DNA of 6,608 nt from Bacillota bacterium (GTDB taxonomy: Bacteria > Bacillota > Clostridia > Tissierellales > Peptoniphilaceae). The notes beneath the pieces were generated by a model that was not told where the DNA came from, searched no databases, and saw only the letters and a program-made list of their open reading frames with translations. The translations under genes and the position numbers were made by a program. Within the stretch, counting starts at the first letter, position 1. Each line of letters starts with the position of its first letter. Location of the stretch: contig JAEZYW010000209.1 of assembly GCA_023418835.1 (NCBI GenBank), positions 1-6,608 on the forward strand, given 5' to 3'. Below, piece by piece: positions 1-5,775 of the stretch.

Positions 1-957
1 CTTTTACCTGAAAAAGGATTGGTTATTCCTGGAGATGTGGTTATAGGAGCAGACTCCCACACTTGTACCTATGGAGCCCTAGGAGCTTTTTCAACTGGAA
101 TAGGCTCTACGGACATGGCAGCGGGAATGGCAACGGGAAAAGCTTGGTTTAGAGTTCCCAGTGCAATTAAATTTGTTCTTACAGGAGAATTTCAACCCTA
201 TGTCACAGGAAAGGATTTAATCCTTCACATTATCGGAATGATTGGCGTGGACGGAGCTAGATATAAATCCATGGAATTCCAAGGAGAAGGTGTAAAAAAT
301 CTTACAATCTATGACAGGCTTACAATTTCCAATATGGCAATTGAAGCAGGAGGAAAAAACGGAATTTTCCCCGTGGACGATGTTACTAGAGAATTTGTAA
401 AAGAAAGAACCGATCGCAAGTGGAAAGAATTTGTAGCAGACGAAGACGCAGAATACGAAGCCACCTATGAAATTGATCTTTCTACAATAAAACCCACAGT
501 ATCTTTTCCACATCTTCCAAGTAATGCAAAAACCTTTGACCAATTTGGAGAAATTAAAATTGACCAAGTTGTCATTGGATCTTGCACAAATGGAAATATA
601 AAAGATATGAGAGAAGCGGCAGAAATTTTAAAAGGAAGAAAAGTAAAAGACGGCGTTAGGGCAATTGTAATCCCTGCAACCCAAGAAATTTTTAAACAAT
701 GTATGCAAGAAGGAATTGCAGATATCTTCATTGACGCAGGAGTAGCCTTCTCCACACCAACTTGCGGACCATGTCTAGGGGGATATATGGGAATACTTGC
801 CAAAGGAGAAAGGGCGGTTTCCACTACAAATAGAAACTTTATCGGAAGAATGGGAGATATCGGCTCCGAAATCTATCTAGCAAGCCCTGCCGTTGCAGCA
901 GCTTCTGCAATTACCGGAAAGATAACAGATCCTAATACTCTAGAGGAGGTAAAATAA
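1..957 (+). CDS. leuC: 3-isopropylmalate dehydratase large subunit, 5'-truncated by window edge
   Basis: Large subunit of isopropylmalate isomerase. With LeuD it converts 2-isopropylmalate to 3-isopropylmalate in the cytoplasm during leucine synthesis. The frame is open from base 1 (LLPEKG...), so the TTG at 19 is internal and not the start. 318 codons are present; the compact LeuC family is usually about 420 residues, so roughly 100 N-terminal residues lie outside the window. Seen directly: the aconitase-superfamily motif [15 protein letters not shown]; three cysteines suited to ligate the [4Fe-4S] cluster (codons at 583, 763 and 772, in IGSCTNG and PTCGPCLGG); and the C-terminal [20 protein letters not shown] block. 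The stop TAA shares its last base with the leuD ATG, so translation is probably coupled. A homoaconitase-type substrate cannot be fully excluded from sequence, but the leucine pathway is the likeliest role. Confidence 0.96.
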   Translation, partial: LLPEKGLVIPGDVVIGADSHTCTYGALGAFSTGIGSTDMAAGMATGKAWFRVPSAIKFVLTGEFQPYVTGKDLILHIIGMIGVDGARYKSMEFQGEGVKNLTIYDRLTISNMAIEAGGKNGIFPVDDVTREFVKERTDRKWKEFVADEDAEYEATYEIDLSTIKPTVSFPHLPSNAKTFDQFGEIKIDQVVIGSCTNGNIKDMREAAEILKGRKVKDGVRAIVIPATQEIFKQCMQEGIADIFIDAGVAFSTPTCGPCLGGYMGILAKGERAVSTTNRNFIGRMGDIGSEIYLASPAVAAASAITGKITDPNTLEEVK

Positions 958-1433
958 TGGGAAAAGTTTTTAAATATCAAGACAACATTGACACAGACGT
1001 AATTATTCCAGCAAGATACCTAAACACAACAGATCCAAAGGAACTTGCAAAAAAATGTATGGTGGATATAGACGAAGAATTTGCACAAAAAGTTAAAGAA
1101 GGAGACTTTATTGTCGCAGGGGAAAACTTTGGATGTGGCTCTTCTAGGGAACACGCCCCCATCGCAATTAAAGAATCGGGAATAAAGTGTGTTATTGCCA
1201 AAAACTACGCCAGAATTTTTTACAGAAATAGCTTTAATATTGGACTTCCCATTTTGGAATCCGAAGAAGCAGTGGAAAAAATTGAAAACGGCGATGAAAT
1301 AGAAGTAAACATTTCTACGGGAGAAATTAAAAATATAACCAAAAACGAAACCTATTACGCAAACCCAATTCCTGAGTTTATGGAAAAAATAATCGAAGCA
1401 GGTGGATTGGTGGAATACGTTAAAAACAAATAA
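957..1433 (+). CDS. leuD: 3-isopropylmalate dehydratase small subunit
   Basis: Small (swivel-domain) subunit that completes the isopropylmalate isomerase active site with LeuC. It has 158 residues, the length of the short archaeal/clostridial-type LeuD and shorter than the roughly 200 residues of the enterobacterial type. Visible motifs are [18 protein letters not shown] (residues 9-26), which carries the substrate-recognition loop, [10 protein letters not shown] (59-68), the family hallmark, and [17 protein letters not shown] (82-98). The ATG overlaps the leuC stop by one base and is preceded by GAGGAGGT at 943-950 with a 6-nt gap, so the start is secure. The loop sequence YLNT resembles the YLRT-type loop reported for some homoaconitases more than the YLVY of a methanogen LeuD. 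Many bacterial LeuD proteins of this type share it, so leucine biosynthesis remains the preferred call. Confidence 0.96.
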   Translation: MGKVFKYQDNIDTDVIIPARYLNTTDPKELAKKCMVDIDEEFAQKVKEGDFIVAGENFGCGSSREHAPIAIKESGIKCVIAKNYARIFYRNSFNIGLPILESEEAVEKIENGDEIEVNISTGEIKNITKNETYYANPIPEFMEKIIEAGGLVEYVKNK

Positions 1434-1436
1434 AAT

Positions 1437-1452
1437 ACGCCATTAAAGGCGT
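1437..1452 (+). other. short hairpin just after leuD
   Basis: ACGCC and GGCGT form a 5-bp stem around a 6-nt ATTAAA loop, starting three bases after the leuD stop codon. No T run follows, so alone it should not terminate. It may shield the mRNA 3' end or simply accompany the larger terminator 17 nt further on. Confidence 0.35.
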
Positions 1453-1468
1453 TAGAGATTGCAATTTA

Positions 1469-1530
1469 AAAGGTCTTAGATAATATCCTTTCAAAAGAGG
1501 ATTTATCCAGACCTTTATTTATTTTTATTT
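1469..1530. terminator. bidirectional intrinsic terminator between leuD and the ATPase gene
   Basis: A long, nearly continuous stem: AAAGGTCT (1469-1476) pairs with AGACCTTT (1509-1516), GATAA with TTATC, and ATCCTTT with AGAGGAT (one G-T pair), closed by a CAAA loop and interrupted only by small bulges. On the + strand it is followed by a T-rich tail at 1514-1530, which ends the leu operon. On the - strand the stem is followed by CTTTTAAATT, so it can also stop the convergent ATPase transcript, which ends at 1576. The + direction is better supported because its T-rich tail is longer. Confidence 0.85.
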
Positions 1531-1575
1531 ATGAATTTACAAAAAGTTTAGGTTTAATTTTTATTACTAAGTAAA

Positions 1576-2769
1576 TTATTGTTCTTCTAATAAAAAATCT
1601 ATCAAGTGTACAACTTTAATGCCCGAAATCCAACCCACTTGCATCCTATTTGCCGTCACGATAACTTGTTCATAATTATCTTTAATCTTTAATAAATTTT
1701 CAACTTCTCTATTGTCCAAATCAGGAATTTCATAAGCAACTTGGATGTATTTAATCTTATCTTCTCTAAAGCACACAAAATCAATTTCAAATTCATTGTA
1801 TTTTCCTACAAAAACCTCATAACCAGATTGAATAAGTTTCAAATAAACTAAGTTTTCTATTTGTGATCCCCTATCAGAATCGGTTCTACCCAACACGCTA
1901 TTTCTTATACCTACATCCACACAATAATATTTACCTAAAGTCTTAAGCTTTTCTTTGCCCCTTATATCATATCTTGTTGACTTATAAAAAATAAAAGAAT
2001 CATTCAATAGTTCCAAATATTTTTCTATAGTATCTACACTAGACTTCCTTTCATTAGAAGATAAATAATTTGATATATTATTACTTGATACAGGCTGACC
2101 TATATTTCCCATTAAAAATGAGGACACCCTTAAAAGCAAATCTGAATCTTTTATGCCAGACCTCAATGCCACATCCTTAAAAATAATGCTGTTATATATT
2201 CCTTTTAATGCGTCATTTTTCAATGAAATGCTATTGGCTAATACAACGGAAGGAAATCCACCATATTTAATGTATTCATCAAAGCAATTATCTAGTTCTT
2301 TTGAATCTGAATAATCCTTAAAATCTAAGAATTCATTAAAAGACAAAGGATAAACCTTAATTTCCACATATCGTCCAGTCAAATAAGTTGCCAACTCACC
2401 TGATAATATACTAGCATTAGAGCCCGTTATATAAATATCACAATCGTATTTTACCCGTAATCCGTTTATAAGCTTTTGCCAATTTTCTACCTCTTGGATT
2501 TCATCAAAAAGAAAGTAGACTTTCTTATCTTCTTCAACATTTTCTTGGATGTATTTATATAAGCTTTCCCAGTTGTTTAAACTAAAGTTATCTGGATGTT
2601 CAAAATTCAAATAGATAATAGAGGCACTCTTAAAATTTGTTTCCAAATATTCCTTATACATCTGTAATAAAAATGATTTACCCGATCTTCTAACTCCAGT
2701 AATCACTTTAATAAACTCAGAATCTTTGTATTCAATTAATTTATTTAAATAATTTTCTCTTATTATCAA
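1576..2769 (-). CDS. AAA-family ATPase with DUF4143-type C-terminus
   Basis: Predicted cytoplasmic ATP-binding protein of the AAA_14/DUF4143 group. These are common in variable regions of bacterial and archaeal genomes and mostly lack a defined function. Counting from the TTG at 2769 (397 residues): Walker A GVRRSGKS at 25-32, Walker B VYFLFDEIQ at 84-92, a sensor-like YITGSN at 113-118, and the family signature RYVEIKVYPLSFNEF at 133-147. The C-terminal part holds E305, the E-I-D of EFEIDF (328-330) and YIQV (341-344). This is a PD-(D/E)XK-like layout in which the usual ExK strand reads IQV, so nuclease activity is doubtful. Length is normal for the family. Start choice: TTG at 2769 has GAGGTGA (2775-2781) five bases upstream, whereas the in-frame GTG at 2778 lies inside that ribosome binding site; starting there would give 400 residues. 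It is transcribed towards leuD and appears monocistronic. Confidence 0.9.
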   Translation of the reverse strand: MIIRENYLNKLIEYKDSEFIKVITGVRRSGKSFLLQMYKEYLETNFKSASIIYLNFEHPDNFSLNNWESLYKYIQENVEEDKKVYFLFDEIQEVENWQKLINGLRVKYDCDIYITGSNASILSGELATYLTGRYVEIKVYPLSFNEFLDFKDYSDSKELDNCFDEYIKYGGFPSVVLANSISLKNDALKGIYNSIIFKDVALRSGIKDSDLLLRVSSFLMGNIGQPVSSNNISNYLSSNERKSSVDTIEKYLELLNDSFIFYKSTRYDIRGKEKLKTLGKYYCVDVGIRNSVLGRTDSDRGSQIENLVYLKLIQSGYEVFVGKYNEFEIDFVCFREDKIKYIQVAYEIPDLDNREVENLLKIKDNYEQVIVTANRMQVGWISGIKVVHLIDFLLEEQ

Positions 2770-2788
2770 CTTTTTCACCTCTAATAAT

Positions 2789-2797
2789 ATTATATCA
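2789..2797 (-). promoter_or_regulatory. extended -10 promoter of the ATPase gene
   Basis: On the minus strand the sequence reads TGATATAAT, a perfect TGn-TATAAT extended -10. No good -35 is found at normal spacing; that position falls within the first 39-bp repeat. Transcription would start near 2782, leaving almost no leader: the ribosome binding site at 2775-2781 would lie at the very 5' end of the mRNA. Placing the -10 directly against the repeats suggests the repeats are operators or activator sites for this gene. A further upstream promoter is also possible. Confidence 0.6.
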
Positions 2798-2907
2798 GAA
2801 GTTTATCGACTGTACTAGAAAAACTTTTGATTTTAAGAAGTTTGTCGACTGAATTAGAAAAACTTTTGATTTTAAGAAGTTTATCGACTGTACTAGAAAA
2901 ACTTTTG
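2797..2907. repeat. three tandem 39-bp repeats upstream of the ATPase gene
   Basis: Copies begin at 2797, 2836 and 2875 with an exact 39-bp period; the third matches for 33 bp and then diverges. Copies 1 and 3 are identical over those 33 bp. Copy 2 differs at three positions (GTTTGTCGACTGAATTAG against GTTTATCGACTGTACTAG). Each unit has inverted arms, AAGTTT and AAACTT on the minus strand, separated by 16 bp, consistent with a dimeric DNA-binding site. Copy 1 abuts the extended -10 of the ATPase promoter. No spacers separate the copies, so this is not a CRISPR array. Confidence 0.9.
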
Positions 2908-2955
2908 CTATTATCTCAAGATGCCAAAGCTTAGAATCATAAGATACTACTTAAA

Positions 2956-3003
2956 TTCATCACCTTCGGTGATGTCGGGATGCGTGGGAACGAAACCCCT
3001 ACA
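2956..3003 (+). repeat. 48-nt two-hairpin dispersed element, copy 1
   Basis: First of three ungapped 48-nt copies (others at 5221 and 5773), matching copy 2 at 37/48 and copy 3 at 38/48 positions. The 5' half, ATCACCTTCGGTGAT, is a perfect 6-bp stem with a TTC loop. The 3' half pairs TGTCGGG with CCCTACA (one mismatch) and encloses the small hairpin CGT-GGGA-ACG with a GNRA-like loop. It lies 60 nt past the stop of the gene at 3064-3273 and about 50 nt upstream of the 39-bp repeats. No T run follows on either strand, so it is not an ordinary terminator. Confidence 0.8.
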
Positions 3004-3063
3004 AATGATGGTTTTATATAAAGTTTATTTGATTGGTTTAGATTATATTATTCCTGTGCTAAA

Positions 3064-3273
3064 TCATTTTTCCACATTGGCGTCGTAAAAGGTTTTTCCT
3101 AACAAAAATACCATTAATAAAACCGCAGACAAAAGTACGGGATTTCCATTGAAAATAGTATTATAATCCGCCGATATTGAATTATAATATAAAACTATTC
3201 CTAGAATTATTGAAAAGATCATTATTATCATGCCTATTGTTTTCCAAAAATCCCTTTTAGCTTTTTCTCTCAT
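3064..3273 (-). CDS. small membrane protein, unrecognised
   Basis: A 69-residue protein with a charged N-terminus (MREKAKRDFWK) and two predicted membrane segments, roughly residues 11-30 and 45-59, joined by a short polar loop containing ADYNTIFNGNP. I do not recognise a family. The ATG at 3273 has GGAGG at 3278-3282 four bases upstream. An in-frame ATG at 3318 would add 15 residues but has no comparable ribosome binding site, so the shorter form is preferred. It is the last gene of the minus-strand series running down from about 5186 and follows a frameshifted membrane-protein gene, so the two may share a transcript. No terminator is obvious after its stop; the 48-nt element follows 60 nt later. 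Confidence 0.7.
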   Translation of the reverse strand: MREKAKRDFWKTIGMIIMIFSIILGIVLYYNSISADYNTIFNGNPVLLSAVLLMVFLLGKTFYDANVEK

Positions 3274-3336
3274 TTTTCCTCCAATCGTAGCGCACGTTTC
3301 TATATATGTCTTAAACATGTTTACAGTTATTCCTAT

Positions 3337-3653
3337 TTAAGTAGTTGTTTGAGATTTTTTTCTATTGTATATAAATAAAGCCATAACATACATTAGAATT
3401 GTGATAAAAGCATAAATCCCATTCATTCGATTCTGGACAAACAAAAATATAAAGATATAAGTGAGATTGATGTAAGTTGGAAATTTATAAATTAAACTCC
3501 CATATCTAATTTTCAAAAATAATGTCACTATTAATGAGACAATAAAAATCCCTATACCAAACAAAAATTAATGTCTATTAATAAAAAATATGCAGATATT
3601 AAAACCAATATACTGGGTAACCAAGCAATGTAACTTAATTTATCTCTTTCCAT
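3337..3653 (-). pseudogene. frameshifted small membrane protein gene
   Basis: An ATG at 3653 with GGAGG at 3658-3662 opens a frame of 33 codons (MERDKLSYIAWLP...) that ends at TAG 3552-3554. The overlapping minus-strand frame continues in the -1 register to 3337 and encodes 75 hydrophobic residues from a TTG that lacks any ribosome binding site. Adding one T to the five-T run (five As at 3563-3567 on the + strand) joins both parts into a single 105-residue protein with about four membrane segments (residues 8-28, 31-47, 61-74, 79-96) and a basic C-terminus. The lesion is a one-base loss in a homopolymer, so a true mutation and a sequencing error are both possible. Programmed frameshifting is less likely, as no standard slippery heptamer is present. 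I recognise no family. Confidence 0.75.
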
Positions 3654-3699
3654 AATACCTCCGTTCATCTATCTAGCTTATCGCCATAGAATTTTGTGA

Positions 3700-4272
3700 C
3701 TATTTTCCAATGCCGTCAATTAGAAATAAATTGACTGGTAAGATATAAGAAGCATCTTTTTCTTCAAATCTAAATTTTTCAACAGGTCCCTTTATTCTCT
3801 TGTTTACATCCTTTTTATTAACGCTAACAAAGATTCTACTGTAATAATAATTATCCTCATCTAAATCAAGATCAGTAAATACCGCAGGTATAAATTGAAT
3901 ATCTATATCTTCAATACTTTTTACATCTACAAAACCCATAATTGGATTTTTATAAGTCTCTTCTTTAAAAAAAGCTGTAAGTTCTACTTCAAATAAATCG
4001 CCATATGTTCGCTTGAAAACTTTTTTGTAGACAGGAACATCTCCATTATCACTAATAAAATTATTTTCATTTATCATACCACTTTTGCCCTCTTCAAATT
4101 TTCTATTCTCATAAATTTCAAAAAAATCACTATATTCTAAAGTACCGTATTCCACATTTTCATCGATGGTATAATCCATGGTTTTTTCCTTGCAACTCGA
4201 GAATATAAAAATTAGAAAAAGCATAAGCACCATTTTTAATATGTATTTTCTCTTGATATATTTGTATTTCAA
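3700..4272 (-). CDS. putative lipoprotein, unrecognised
   Basis: A 190-residue exported protein. Residues 1-26 form a lipoprotein signal: basic start (KYKYIKRKYILK), hydrophobic core (VLMLFLIFIF), then SSC with the candidate lipidated cysteine at 27. The -3 residue is F rather than the usual L, so the lipobox is imperfect. The mature part, about 164 residues, is rich in charged and aromatic residues with no repeats or known motif visible; it would sit on the outer face of the membrane. The TTG start at 4272 is supported by AGGAGGAG at 4281-4288, eight bases upstream. It lies 44 bp after the gene at 4317-4850 and 46 bp before the broken membrane gene at 3653, consistent with one operon. Function unknown. 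Confidence 0.8.
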   Translation of the reverse strand: MKYKYIKRKYILKMVLMLFLIFIFSSCKEKTMDYTIDENVEYGTLEYSDFFEIYENRKFEEGKSGMINENNFISDNGDVPVYKKVFKRTYGDLFEVELTAFFKEETYKNPIMGFVDVKSIEDIDIQFIPAVFTDLDLDEDNYYYSRIFVSVNKKDVNKRIKGPVEKFRFEEKDASYILPVNLFLIDGIGK

Positions 4273-4301
4273 CCTCTGTTCTCCTCCTAAAATTTAAAAT
4301 C

Positions 4302-4314
4302 CCCTAAATTAGGG
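4302..4314 (-). other. small hairpin in the 44-bp intergenic gap
   Basis: CCCTA and TAGGG form a 5-bp stem with a 3-nt loop two bases before the stop codon of the 4317-4850 gene is cleared on the minus strand. It is followed by GATTTTAAATTTT and then the ribosome binding site of the lipoprotein gene. It is too weak to call a full terminator but could attenuate or stabilise the transcript between the two genes. Confidence 0.35.
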
Positions 4315-4316
4315 CT

Positions 4317-4850
4317 CTATTCATTTACACTTTTATGATATTCCTCTAACTCTTTTAGATCAAAAATACCAAAATTGTCTATTTCTCCATTTTCAATTAG
4401 TTTTGAAATATAAGGTTTTTTGTAATCATTGGAATTTCTTTTGGAAAATAGAAGAAAATCCGATAGAGATCTGTGGAAATCTTCCCAATACTCCTTATCT
4501 TCATTGGAATAATTGTCTTCAATTTCTTTTAAAATACTTAGGATAAAATATTCGTAATACTCATTTTCTCTTACCGAATTTACTCCTGGCTCATTTTCAG
4601 TATTAATAAATAAGTTGACGGACTCCCTTAGATTTCCATAAGTTTTTATCAAATCAATTTTATCTCCTTTTTCAATAAAGTTACTTAATAAAGTCTCCGA
4701 GGTTTCGATTTTTTCCATAACTTCTTTAGAGTTTCCATATTTATTCCAATTATAATAATCAGTTTTCAATAGGTGAGTGTTTAATTTAACTAAAAAAGAC
4801 AAGGCTAGAATAGCGATGATTATAATTAGAGATTTATTTCTGATTTTCAT
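4317..4850 (-). CDS. signal-anchored extracytoplasmic protein, unrecognised
   Basis: A 177-residue protein with an N-terminal membrane anchor at about residues 7-20 (after KIRNK). No cysteine follows the hydrophobic stretch and no clear signal-peptidase site is apparent. The rest is polar, acidic and probably mostly helical, rich in E, K and N, ending KELEEYHKSVNE. It is likely anchored with the bulk outside the cell. The ATG at 4850 has GAGGTGA at 4856-4862 five bases upstream; the in-frame GTG at 4859 lies within that site and would add three residues. Its start overlaps the 3' end of the disrupted gene upstream by 17 bases, which suggests translational coupling when that gene was intact. 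I recognise no family. Confidence 0.78.
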   Translation of the reverse strand: MKIRNKSLIIIIAILALSFLVKLNTHLLKTDYYNWNKYGNSKEVMEKIETSETLLSNFIEKGDKIDLIKTYGNLRESVNLFINTENEPGVNSVRENEYYEYFILSILKEIEDNYSNEDKEYWEDFHRSLSDFLLFSKRNSNDYKKPYISKLIENGEIDNFGIFDLKELEEYHKSVNE

Positions 4851-5186
4851 TGAAATCACCTCTAACTACACTTTTTTCTAATTCATTTTCCCAATGATAA
4901 ATCCTTTCTTCCATCTTTTTTAGTTCATCATTTTTAAAGTTGAAATTAATCTTGCTATAAATCCTTTCTTCTTCTAAAATCAACTTTTAATCTAGTATGT
5001 AATCGTAGATCTTAAAATTATAGCCAGAATCTGAGACATTATTTTCTATTCTTTCATTTAAAACCCAAAAATTTTTTTCTTCAAACTTATAGCTGTTATA
5101 GACATTTAATCTAAAGCTAATATTTTCAAATAATACAATTATAAAAATTATTGCAGATAAAATTATAAGTTTTCTTTTAATGTCAT
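4834..5186 (-). pseudogene. disrupted membrane-anchored protein gene
   Basis: One minus-strand reading frame runs from the TAA at 5191-5193 to the TAA at 4834-4836, broken only by an in-frame TAA at 4987-4989. The first part encodes 64 residues: KRKLIILS, a hydrophobic segment (AIIFIIVLF), then a polar domain ending YDYILD. After the stop, 50 more codons read KLILEEERIYSK... to ENQK. No ATG lies in frame. An ATT at 5181 could start weakly, or the ATG at 5184-5186 would fit if one A were restored to the four-A run at 5175-5178, giving MTLKRKLIILS. The last 17 bases overlap the next gene, as in an operon. This supports an originally single gene of about 115 codons, now inactive; two short separate genes are possible but lack good ribosome binding sites. 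Confidence 0.65.
4897..4971 (-). repeat. 60-bp-spaced in-frame direct repeat inside the disrupted gene
   Basis: ATAAATCCTTTCTTC occurs at 4897-4911 and 4957-4971, exactly 60 bp (20 codons) apart. On the coding strand both encode EERIY, followed by SKINF in one copy and HWENE in the other. It may be the trace of an internal duplication of about 20 residues; only the first five residues remain identical. Confidence 0.5.
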
Positions 5187-5214
5187 CTTCTTAACTCTCT
5201 TTCGCAATCTATTA

Positions 5215-5243
5215 GTCTTATTCATCCCCTTCTGTGATGTCAA
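5215..5243 (-). promoter_or_regulatory. candidate promoter overlapping element copy 2
   Basis: On the minus strand a perfect TTGACA (5238-5243) is followed after 17 bp by TAAGAC (5215-5220), a poor -10. It lies 29 bp upstream of the disrupted gene and could drive the minus-strand series down to 3064. The TTGACA arises inside the 48-nt element only because copy 2 differs from copies 1 and 3 at two bases. The weak -10 keeps confidence low. Confidence 0.35.
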
Positions 5244-5268
5244 GATTGATAGGAACCCAACCCCGACA
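5221..5268 (+). repeat. 48-nt two-hairpin dispersed element, copy 2
   Basis: Aligns without gaps to copy 1 (37/48) and copy 3 (36/48). The first stem is damaged (ATCCCCTTCTGTGAT, two mismatches). The outer second stem keeps TGTC/GACA with two A-C oppositions that would be G-U pairs if the minus strand is transcribed. The inner stem reads GAT-AGGA-ACC. It lies 22 nt beyond the stop of the gene at 5291 and about 35 nt upstream of the disrupted gene. Confidence 0.75.
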
Positions 5269-5290
5269 CAGAATTATTATGACAAAATTT

Positions 5291-5746
5291 TTATCTATGA
5301 ATTATAACAATATGTATAACATTTTTATCCCTTTGAAAAATATATAATTTTATCAGGCTGTTATCTTCGTAAACATATACATCATATTTGTCAGTATTTA
5401 TAATTTTTTTTGATAAATTATCGATAATTTCTTGTTCTTTAAAGGTATATGAGGTAAATCTTTTTAATTTACTCGACAGAAATTCCACATTGTCACTTCG
5501 TTTTAGATTTCCCCTATCGTTTTTAAAGTTAATGAAATCCTCGTCTATCTCATCTGAAATAATAGATTTATAAAAATATTTAGTGTATGAAATTCCATCT
5601 TTTCCATCAAATTTTGATACTACTTCTTTATTTTCAAAACCTTTGGGAATGGTTAGTCCAGAGATAACATTAGTATTGGTATTGTTGTTAATTAAAACAA
5701 AAGCAAATATCAAAATAAGAACCATAAATATATACTTTTTTCTCAT
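5291..5746 (-). CDS. signal-anchored secreted protein, unrecognised
   Basis: A 151-residue protein. Residues 1-20 (MRKKYIFMVLILIFAFVLIN) form a signal peptide or membrane anchor without a lipobox cysteine, followed by an N/T-rich linker (NNNTNTN). The remaining 120 residues are an extracytoplasmic domain with a GLTIPKGFENKEV opening, an aromatic-rich middle and a strand-like hydrophobic C-terminus (NVIHIVIIHR). The ATG at 5746 has GGAGG at 5753-5757 six bases upstream and a TATAAT at 5770-5775. It is flanked by two copies of the 48-nt element, 22 nt after its stop and 26 nt before its start, and appears to be its own transcription unit. I recognise no family. Confidence 0.82.
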   Translation of the reverse strand: MRKKYIFMVLILIFAFVLINNNTNTNVISGLTIPKGFENKEVVSKFDGKDGISYTKYFYKSIISDEIDEDFINFKNDRGNLKRSDNVEFLSSKLKRFTSYTFKEQEIIDNLSKKIINTDKYDVYVYEDNSLIKLYIFQRDKNVIHIVIIHR

Positions 5747-5769
5747 TATTTACCTCCAAAATAAACTTT

Positions 5770-5775
5770 ATTATA
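5770..5775 (-). promoter_or_regulatory. -10 box for the 5291-5746 gene
   Basis: The minus strand reads TATAAT 23 bp upstream of the start codon and just upstream of the ribosome binding site. The -35 position falls inside element copy 3 and reads ATCCCG, a poor match. The leader would be very short (about 15-18 nt). An AT-rich background makes a chance match possible. Confidence 0.5.

Noticed and set aside
19..21. TTG as the start codon of leuC
   Set aside because: The frame is open to base 1 and the protein aligns mentally with the middle of the LeuC family; about 100 residues are missing, so this is an internal leucine codon.
217..1201. Open frames antisense to leuC and leuD
   Set aside because: They lie wholly opposite conserved enzyme genes, lack convincing ribosome binding sites and encode low-complexity, cysteine/phenylalanine-rich products typical of reverse-frame shadows.
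1469..1516. Long hairpin as a mobile palindromic element
   Set aside because: Its position between two convergent genes and the T-rich flanks on both sides are fully explained by a bidirectional terminator; no second copy was seen in the window.
2797..2907. CRISPR array or ToxI-type antitoxin RNA repeats
   Set aside because: The units are directly adjacent without spacers, and the downstream gene is a P-loop ATPase rather than a ToxN-like endoribonuclease; no terminator separates repeats and gene.
2956..3003. 48-nt element as an intrinsic terminator
   Set aside because: No T run follows the stems on either strand in any of the three copies, and the stems vary in strength between copies.
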